Below are positions 39,901 through 47,448 of a DNA stretch of 64,000 nucleotides, in pieces. A model generated the notes under the pieces. It had not been told where the DNA came from. It searched no databases and was given only the letters and a program-made list of their open reading frames with translations. The position numbers were made by a program, and so were the translations under genes. Each line of letters opens with the position of its first letter. Positions within the stretch are counted from its first letter, which is position 1. The stretch comes from Methanomassiliicoccales archaeon (GTDB taxonomy: Archaea > Thermoplasmatota > Thermoplasmata > RBG-16-68-12 > SOIM01): positions 1 to 64,000 of the forward strand of contig JAUVHO010000004.1 of assembly GCA_030593295.1 (NCBI GenBank), read 5' to 3'.

Positions 39901-42383
39901 CCACCACCAAGATGCTATCCAAGGAATTCAAGCTCGGCTTCAAAGAGGCGAGCGAGCACCTGAAGAAACTCGAGATGCACTATCTGATAGAGAGAGAAGG
40001 GTTGAAGGATATCACATGGAAGGCCAGGAAGACGGCCGCGGCTGAATTCGAATCATCACTTGACGCCATCGTGAAGACGTACCTCGGGTCCAAGGGACCG
40101 CTGACATTGTCAGAGGTCTCGTTCTTGGTGGATATGTCGGAGGACGTGGTCAAGGAAGTGTTGCAGGACCTCGAAAGGGAGGAGCGGGTATCATCTGGGA
40201 ACTTCGTGGTGGGAGAGGACTACCAGTACATGCTGACCAGAGACCTGATGCACCTGGAGACCGGGAAGGAAGAGGAACGTGAGGTGTTCGACGAGAAGCA
40301 GATAACCGGGTTCCTGCTGGAGAAACAGTTCAGGCAGATCGAGAGCATCGACGAGCACTTCGAGACCTTCCTGGAAGAGGGAATGGAATACGACATCTTC
40401 AACCGGGTCCCGTCGTTCAGCATGAGAGAGTGGAGCAGGAAGAGAAAGAACGGGGACATCCTCCAGGGACGTTTCTCGAACGGAAGGGTCTGCTACATCA
40501 CCAAGGAGGATGCACCGCTGTTCGTGAGCGCTTACAGAAGGGAGGAGCCCAGCGAGTTCGACGAGGAGGTCCTGGACGTCCTGCACACGAGCGACGGCAT
40601 GTCGTTGGCCGAGATCATCAGCAAGACCAAGGAAGAGCGGGACCAGATCAAGGAGAGCATCGACAACCTGGACAGGAACATGTACGTCGTCAGGAAGTAC
40701 CACTCACAGGAAGGTTGGGCATCGAAGAACATCTACGTCCCGTTCGAGGTCGAGGGTGATGTGGAGGACACGACCGAGAAGATCATACTGAGGTTCCTGA
40801 AGGGCTACGGTCCGTGCTCGCTTCAAGATATCAAAGGCGGGACCTCGTTCTATTACAGTGAGATCGAAACGATACTGCCTAGACTGCAGGAAGAGGGGCT
40901 CATCGAGAAGGTCTGGGTGGGCGACCTGGGAATGGAACTGTGGATACTGGCCGAGGAATTGGACGGGCTAAGGAAGACCGAGATAAAGGGTGTCCAGGAC
41001 AAGATGCGGGTGCTTTCGTTGTACGACCCGTGGATACAGCCCATGTGGTCCCAGCTGGTCAACAGGTACGGCGAAGGATGGTACTTCCCATTGGTCAAGG
41101 ACGGAAAGCTCTGCGGGATGATAGAGAAGTGGGAGATGTCCGGCTGCGTGGAGGTCAGGGAGATCGAACTCGAGGACGAGAAGATGATACCGGACCTCAT
41201 CGAGGCGCTGGACCACATGATGAGGTTCTTCAAGAAGAAGGGCGTGGAGATACTGCGCATAACGAGGGCATTTAGCGAGGATATCGCTGGATCAAAACAC
41301 CTTAAAAAGTTCCTGAAGAACGGTTACCACCAGATAGGGGATTTCATAGCCAAGGGCAAGTTCGAACCCGTTACCTTCGAACAGAGCCACATCATGAGCT
41401 ACATATTCTGGAAACAGGGCATCCACCAGGACACCAAGTTCGAGAACGTTCCAGATGCCATTGAAAAGCTCGGGGGGCTGAGGTCCACCTTCGAGGCCAA
41501 CCTCAAGACCAGGATACCCGTGCCTCTCCACAGGCTCTACGACCAGGGGTCCATATGCACAGGAAAGGCCATTCCAGACTACAGCACTTATACAACCATG
41601 GAAGAACTGGCGGTCTACAAGAAGGCCAAGAACAAGAAGCTGACCGATTACATGAAGACGGTCCTCGCAGTCGTGAAGGACCAGGAGCCGGTCGTCAGGA
41701 GGAAACTCTTCACTCTGTCGCCGTTGGGATACGGGAATACGACCGAATCACTTCACAAGCTCACCGACGGCCTGTACGTGGTGGGGGCGACGTCAAACGG
41801 AAAGGTGGCCTATCAGAGCGTTCCCGACAACGAGGAAATGACAACAACTGAAGCGAGGAGGTTCGTTCTGAAGCGCATAATAGACAGCTTCGGCATCTTC
41901 AGCGCGGAGAAGCTCTCCGAGTACACCGGTCATGAGTACAAGATGGAGGAGACCAGGAAGATATTGAGAAGGCTGGAAAGGGAAGGCCACCTGGTCAAGG
42001 GATTCTTCGTGGAAGGGAACGACACCCTGCACTGGATAGTCAAGGAGGACCTGGACAGGATAGGCAAGATAGATTTCGACGGCAAGTTCATCCTCACACC
42101 GAGGGACAACCTGGCGGTCTACCTCAGGCAGCACATCAAGGACAAGTGGAATTCCGGATACCGCATGGTGGCGTTCGACGGTCCGAATATGATAGCGGCG
42201 TTCAAGGTCAGGTTCAGGAAGAACGAGATAGTCATGACGGACTTCGACGGGGAAACGGCCGCGAGGAACATACTCAAGGACTTCTCCATACAGAACGACA
42301 TCAGGATAGTCGAAGAGAGGAGAGAGATGGACGACTGGGAACTCGTGATGTGGTACGACAAGATGCAGCCCAAGGAAAGATGA
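36972..42383 (+). CDS. lhr: Very large Lhr-like superfamily 2 helicase with long C-terminal winged-helix extension
   Basis: [109 protein letters not shown]. Confidence 0.9.
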   Translation: [1803 protein letters not shown]

Positions 42384-42386
42384 GTT

Positions 42387-43640
42387 TTGGCAAAGTTTAT
42401 TCAAGTTGAATCCATCATTGGGGGCATGACGCTCCAATCTGTTTTGGACAAGGTTGATAACGCGAGGGACGAGATGGTCAATTCCCTCATCGAGCTGTGC
42501 AAGATCCCGGCGGTCCATCCAGAGTCTGGCGGGGACGGCGAATCCAAGAGGGCGGAGTTCCTGAAAGGCCTGATAGAGAAACTGGGTCTGCCTGTTCGAT
42601 CGGTGGATGCACCTGATGACAGGGTCTCGAGCGGTGTGAGGCCCAACCTTATCGTGGAGGTGGACGGGGAGCAGAAGAAGAGGATCTGGATAGTGTCGCA
42701 CTCGGACATAGTCCCCGAGGGAGATCTCAAGAGCTGGGAAACCGACCCGTATGATCCAGTCGTGAAGGACGGGAAGATATTCGGACGGGGGACCGAGGAC
42801 AACGGTCAGGCGGTCATCGCTTCGCTTTACGCGCTCTGGGCAGTGAAGGAAGAGAACGAGAAGACTGAACTGAGCTCCGCATTGGCGATTGTGGCGGATG
42901 AGGAAACGGGGAGTGAAAAGGGGATACGGTACCTGCTGGAGCAGGGCATCTTCGATCAGGACGACCTCATACTGGTCCCGGACTTCTCCAGCCCCAAGGG
43001 GGATGAGATAGAGATAGCCGAGAAGAACATACTGTGGCTCAGGGTAAAGACCACCGGTAGACAGGCCCACGGAAGCCTACCTGACAAGGGGATAAATGCG
43101 CATAGGGCCGGTGCAACGTTGATGCTGAGAGCCGACAAGGAACTTCACGCCAAGTACGATCACAAGAACGATATGTTCGACGTGCCACTGTCGTCCTTCG
43201 AGCCGACCAAGAAGGAGTCCAATGTTCCCAACATAAACACCATTCCGGGGGAGGACGTGTTCTATTTCGATTGCCGGATCCTGCCCGATGTGCCTCCAGC
43301 TGATGTAAAGCAGATGGTGAGAACCTTGGCGGACGAGGTGGAGAACGAGTACAAGGTCAAGATAGAGATAGCGGTCATGCAGGAGGAGACCAGTCCACCG
43401 ACGAAGGAGGATTCAGAGATCGTTGTCAAGCTTGCTGACGCGATAAGAAGCGTGAAGGGGATCGAACCGAGGTTGGTGGGCATCGGGGGCGGCACGTGCG
43501 CCGCGTACTTCAGGCAAAAAGGGTTCAACGCGCCGGTCTGGACATCCGGCGACAAGATGGCTCATGACTCCAACGAGTACTGCATCATCGACAACCTGGT
43601 CAACGACGCTAAGGTGTTCGCTTCGGTTCTTCTGTCCTAG
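42387..43640 (+). CDS. M20-family metallopeptidase (DapE/ArgE-like); start may be 42426
   Basis: VSHSDIVPEGD, GRGTEDNGQAVIASLYAL, ADEETGSEKGIRYLL, GGTCAAYFRQKGFNAPVWTSGDKMAHDSNEYC. Confidence 0.9.
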   Translation: MAKFIQVESIIGGMTLQSVLDKVDNARDEMVNSLIELCKIPAVHPESGGDGESKRAEFLKGLIEKLGLPVRSVDAPDDRVSSGVRPNLIVEVDGEQKKRIWIVSHSDIVPEGDLKSWETDPYDPVVKDGKIFGRGTEDNGQAVIASLYALWAVKEENEKTELSSALAIVADEETGSEKGIRYLLEQGIFDQDDLILVPDFSSPKGDEIEIAEKNILWLRVKTTGRQAHGSLPDKGINAHRAGATLMLRADKELHAKYDHKNDMFDVPLSSFEPTKKESNVPNINTIPGEDVFYFDCRILPDVPPADVKQMVRTLADEVENEYKVKIEIAVMQEETSPPTKEDSEIVVKLADAIRSVKGIEPRLVGIGGGTCAAYFRQKGFNAPVWTSGDKMAHDSNEYCIIDNLVNDAKVFASVLLS

Positions 43641-43848
43641 GCACGGCCTTTTCCCGTACAACGGTGACGCTCAGGTCATCCAAAAGGATCAATGAATCAC
43701 ACTTGGGACACTTGACCCCGTTCCAGGAACCAATGTCCTCCCGGTCGTTCATCTCGATGCGGGAACTGATGCACTGGGGACATTCAAAACTGAGCTTAAT
43801 GTGCCTGTCTTTCATCCTGTCAAGAGGATATTTCTCTATTCTGCCCAC
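43609..43848 (-). CDS. Small zinc-ribbon protein
   Basis: CPQC-X19-CPKC; immediately downstream of the 43861..46125 gene on the same strand. Confidence 0.6.
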   Translation of the reverse strand: MGRIEKYPLDRMKDRHIKLSFECPQCISSRIEMNDREDIGSWNGVKCPKCDSLILLDDLSVTVVREKAVPRTEEPKRTP

Positions 43849-43860
43849 GATCTGCCTCCC

Positions 43861-46125
43861 TCAAATCTCAAGATAACATTCCGTCCTCCTGCCGTTCCTG
43901 GCCATGTGCACGAGCCCCTCTTGGTTGAGGATGCCTATGTGGTAGTTCACGGTCGGCGGCGTCAGGTTCACGTCGGATGCAATCTCCTTCTGTGATATGC
44001 CAGGGTTCTTCTTTATGATGCCAATGATCGTCTTCTGTATCTCGTTGATCTCGAACCGCTCTTCAGGAATCTGCATGTTCATGGGGTAGAACCTTCGGTA
44101 GATACCGAACCTCTTGGACTTGATGAATCCCTCCCTTTCCAGTGTCCTCAAGTGATGTGCAAGCGAACCGTTGGTCAGACCCAGGGCCTGCCTGATGGCA
44201 TTGTAGTGTTCACCCGGGTTTGCGAGGATATAACCATATAACTTACCCCTGACGAAGTGGTCGAGTACCTTCTCCCTCTTGATCTTGGTGTAGAGCGGGA
44301 CGAAGAGCAGGAAGAAACCGAACTTCAGGTTCTCGTTCCAGGCCATCAATGTTCCGATGAATAGCAGGATGGCGGTCACCGCGGCTCCGCTCAGGACGAT
44401 GGCTGTGGGGAACGCTTCCGGCTCGCCCACCCTTATGACGAAGCTCTGCTCCGCTTTTCCTCCGTAATTGTCCGTGACTATTACCGCGACCTTGAATTCC
44501 CCGTTCTTCTCGGGCGTCCAGGTCAGTTCCCCGCTGAAGGGGTTAATCTCCATACCTTCTGGTCCCCAAGCGAGCTCGAACTTGACGCGGTCGTTCTCTG
44601 GGAAGGTGTCCTCCACCATCATCTGGTAGATGTATTCCTCCCTAATCTCGCCTTGTTTGATCGGATAGGAGAGGATCCCCGGCACGTCGTTGACCCCGAC
44701 GATGAACTTGTTGCTGTGGATTATGTAATCGCCGTCCCAAGCGGCGACCTTGAACCTGGCAATTCCCACCCAGTCCGGTTTGGGGTAGAAGTCCAGATAG
44801 ACACCGTCCACGACCGCATGCAGCAGGTCCGGATCGGATTCGTATATGACGGCATACTGGAGAGAGGAATGGTCGTCCTTGATGTAATCGTTGAGCTTGA
44901 TCAGGTTGTCCCCGACCGTGTTCTTGTTGAAGTAGGTGCGAGATGGGATGTGATTGCTGTAGGGCGGGAAGTCGTCCTGATAGAAGATGGATATCGTGTC
45001 CGGGGTCCTGAGCACGATGTCGGTGTACGGGTCCCCGTTCAGCTCTCCAAGGGCAATGCGTCCGCCTGGCGCGGCCGTCTCACCGATGCTAAAGAAGGAG
45101 AACTCTGAACGTGTCCTTTCCCGTTGTATGTAGAGCAGGACGCTGGCGTCGCCGTCGGAGGCGACCGCGATGTCAGAGAGCTCGTCGTCATTGAGATCTC
45201 CCACGCTGAAATCGTCAGCCAGATGTTCATCCTCTATGGATTGCAGAAGTGCGAATCCGCCGTTCTCGTCCTGAGCGTAGATCTCGATGATACCGCCTGT
45301 TCCGTTGTTCGACCTTAGGACAACGATATCGTCCAAACCGTCTGAATTGAAGCGGCCCACGGCAATAGAAGAATGAGTGTAGGAGCCGTTCAGATCGATC
45401 GTGTGGTTGTACGAAAGGCCCTGGGCACCCTGTATGAATATGTGAATCTCATCTGGAGAGGAAACCGCTATGTCCAGCCCCTTGGACCCGCCGAAGTCCC
45501 CGAGGACAACATTGTCGCCGCCGGTGGCATTCCCGTAGGTTTCATTCAAGCTGAAGAAAGGAAGCGCAGAGTTCCGATAGAGCACCAAAGTATCCGAATC
45601 CCCAACGAGTACGAGGTCATCGCCCAGATCGCCGTTCAGATCTCCGATCTCGATCGCCCTAGGCACAAAAGGCAGCATGATCTCGCTCTTTACGAACACC
45701 CTTGCGGGATGCTGGAAGTTCAGGACGAGGGACTGGTCCGTGAAAGATGCGATGTCCCTCCTCTCATCCATGTCCAGCAAACCCGCAACCATCCCTTTGG
45801 CGACCGATGAATCCACGGTCGCCGTCACGTTAAAGGGGAAATCTTGGTCTAGAGGATCCTGAAAGTGAACGCTGAGATTGCCGTTTTCGTCCACCAGAAG
45901 GATATCGTTCCATCCGTCCCCGTCCATATCCGTGACCGAGACCGGTCCCAGGCCGGCGCTGGAGACCTCTTTGTTGACCTCGACAATGCTTGGAAATGCA
46001 GTCGCACCGGGAGCCCAAGCTAGAGCAAATGATAGAAGCAGAACCAAAGCGAAGAGCCTTTTGATTGGAGCTGCCCTTAGAGTATGACCGAACCGGGTCA
46101 AGCCCACAGCCATGGTATCCCTCAA
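43861..46125 (-). CDS. Transmembrane regulator: extracytoplasmic FG-GAP/VCBS repeats plus Ig-like domain, TM, C-terminal winged-helix domains
   Basis: Repeated DMDGDGWNDILLVD/DLNGDLGDDLVLVG/DLNDDELSDIAVASD; PFSGELTWTPEKNGEFKVAVIVTDNYGG; TM; NPGEHYNAIRQALGLTNGSLAHHLRTLEREGFI and NPGISQKEIASDVNLTPPTVNYHIGILNQEGLV. Confidence 0.85.
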   Translation of the reverse strand: MRDTMAVGLTRFGHTLRAAPIKRLFALVLLLSFALAWAPGATAFPSIVEVNKEVSSAGLGPVSVTDMDGDGWNDILLVDENGNLSVHFQDPLDQDFPFNVTATVDSSVAKGMVAGLLDMDERRDIASFTDQSLVLNFQHPARVFVKSEIMLPFVPRAIEIGDLNGDLGDDLVLVGDSDTLVLYRNSALPFFSLNETYGNATGGDNVVLGDFGGSKGLDIAVSSPDEIHIFIQGAQGLSYNHTIDLNGSYTHSSIAVGRFNSDGLDDIVVLRSNNGTGGIIEIYAQDENGGFALLQSIEDEHLADDFSVGDLNDDELSDIAVASDGDASVLLYIQRERTRSEFSFFSIGETAAPGGRIALGELNGDPYTDIVLRTPDTISIFYQDDFPPYSNHIPSRTYFNKNTVGDNLIKLNDYIKDDHSSLQYAVIYESDPDLLHAVVDGVYLDFYPKPDWVGIARFKVAAWDGDYIIHSNKFIVGVNDVPGILSYPIKQGEIREEYIYQMMVEDTFPENDRVKFELAWGPEGMEINPFSGELTWTPEKNGEFKVAVIVTDNYGGKAEQSFVIRVGEPEAFPTAIVLSGAAVTAILLFIGTLMAWNENLKFGFFLLFVPLYTKIKREKVLDHFVRGKLYGYILANPGEHYNAIRQALGLTNGSLAHHLRTLEREGFIKSKRFGIYRRFYPMNMQIPEERFEINEIQKTIIGIIKKNPGISQKEIASDVNLTPPTVNYHIGILNQEGLVHMARNGRRTECYLEI

Positions 46126-46374
46126 ACCGAAGGAGTCTCTCCCGCTCTCCTGAGATGTGATAGCACTGACCCCATCTTAAGATTTGGCATCATTGAGAGG
46201 TCTTGGCTATCCGGAGCGGCGAGCAAGAGATTTTCTGTCCTTTGCCACTATTAAGAAGATTGGTACGTTCTTCTAATCGATTTATAAGGAAGCTTAAACC
46301 TGGCCAGATGATCATTCATCCCCCACGTGTGTGAAAAGCCAGAACTTATTTAAACCGATAAAGCATTTCGTAAT

Positions 46375-46720
46375 ACTAGAACAGCACCCAAGAACGTTTC
46401 TCGCGATGACTCAACGAGCGAGATAATGTACCAAAAAGGAAGCGATCGGCCACTGGCAAGATTAATTCCGAGATGCACTTGACGCAATGGCTAAGGAAAC
46501 CTACCCACCAATATGGCGACCTTGGCGATCACGTTCGCATCCATGACGGTAAGATTGTTACCGCCATGCCGAGACGCTCATAAATCAGGGTCAGGGATTG
46601 GGCGTCCGTGGACGCCGGCCCTTCTGATTTTTGCCGTCCCCCGTTCAAACGAATGATTGCGAGGGAGGTGGAATACCGCGTTTGGCCTTCTTCCACCTGC
46701 CATGTTAGAATCGTTTTCTA
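46375..46720 (+). ncRNA. Candidate structured non-coding RNA of unknown class
   Basis: 665-bp gene gap; TATA-like TTATTTAAA at 46346-46354; hairpins 46399-46423 (TCTCGC/GCGAGA), 46547-46563 (CGGTAA/TTACCG), 46582-46630 (AAATCAG/CTGATTT with inner GGCGTC/GACGCC), 46666-46698 (AGGTGGAA/TTCCACCT), then a T-run. Confidence 0.45.
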
Positions 46721-46829
46721 GATATATAACAATTCGCTCGTTCTGACTGCCTGAGCACCGAAACGCATAAAGAACCGAATGGACTAGGCCATGTATTCGT
46801 TATTGTACATAGAGAACGGATGGACGTGC

Positions 46830-47414
46830 ATGAAGAAGAGATGCGTGTGGCCGGGGGACGACCCTCTGATGATCGAATACCACGACAATGAATGGGGCGT
46901 TCCCGAGCACGATGACAAGGGACTTTTCCAATTCCTGGTTCTCGGCGGAGCGCAGGCCGGATTGAGCTGGATGACCATACTGAGAAGGAGAGAGGGCTAT
47001 CTGAAAGCGTTCGAGGGCTTCGACCCCAGAGTGGTGGCAAGGTTCGATGAGAAGAAGATCGAAGAACTTCTCGAGGACAAGGGAATCATACGCAACAGGT
47101 CCAAGGTCTCATGCGCGGTTGCGAACGCCAGAGCGTTCGTGGAGATCCAGAAGGAGTTGGGCAGTTTTGATGAATACATCTGGAAGTTCGTGAGCTCCAG
47201 GCCCAAGAAGAACAGCTGGAAGGCGGACAAGGCCATTCCGGCCAGAACGGAAGAATCCGATGCCATGAGCGAGGACCTGAAGAGGAGGGGGTTCAAGTAC
47301 GTGGGCTCAACGATATGTTACGCCTTCATGCAGGCTACGGGAATGGTGAACGACCACATCGTGGATTGCTTTCGATATGACGAAGTCGATTCTGCAAACA
47401 TGACACCGAAATGA
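46830..47414 (+). CDS. tag: DNA-3-methyladenine glycosylase I
   Basis: KKRCVWPGDDPLMIEYHDNEWGVPEHDDKGLFQFLVLGGAQAGLSWMTILRRREGY; C-terminal YVGSTICYAFMQATGMVNDHIVDCFRY. Confidence 0.93.
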   Translation: MKKRCVWPGDDPLMIEYHDNEWGVPEHDDKGLFQFLVLGGAQAGLSWMTILRRREGYLKAFEGFDPRVVARFDEKKIEELLEDKGIIRNRSKVSCAVANARAFVEIQKELGSFDEYIWKFVSSRPKKNSWKADKAIPARTEESDAMSEDLKRRGFKYVGSTICYAFMQATGMVNDHIVDCFRYDEVDSANMTPK

Positions 47415-47448
47415 ATAGATATTCAAATCGCATTAGCAGGAAAGGTCC

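Noticed and set aside
41793-43070. 425-aa minus-strand ORF opposite lhr and the M20 peptidase
   Set aside because: Spans two recognisable genes on the other strand; antisense artefact.
46375-46720. RNase P or SRP RNA for the structured intergenic region
   Set aside because: I could not find the conserved RNase P P4 sequences or the SRP helix 8 motif on either strand.
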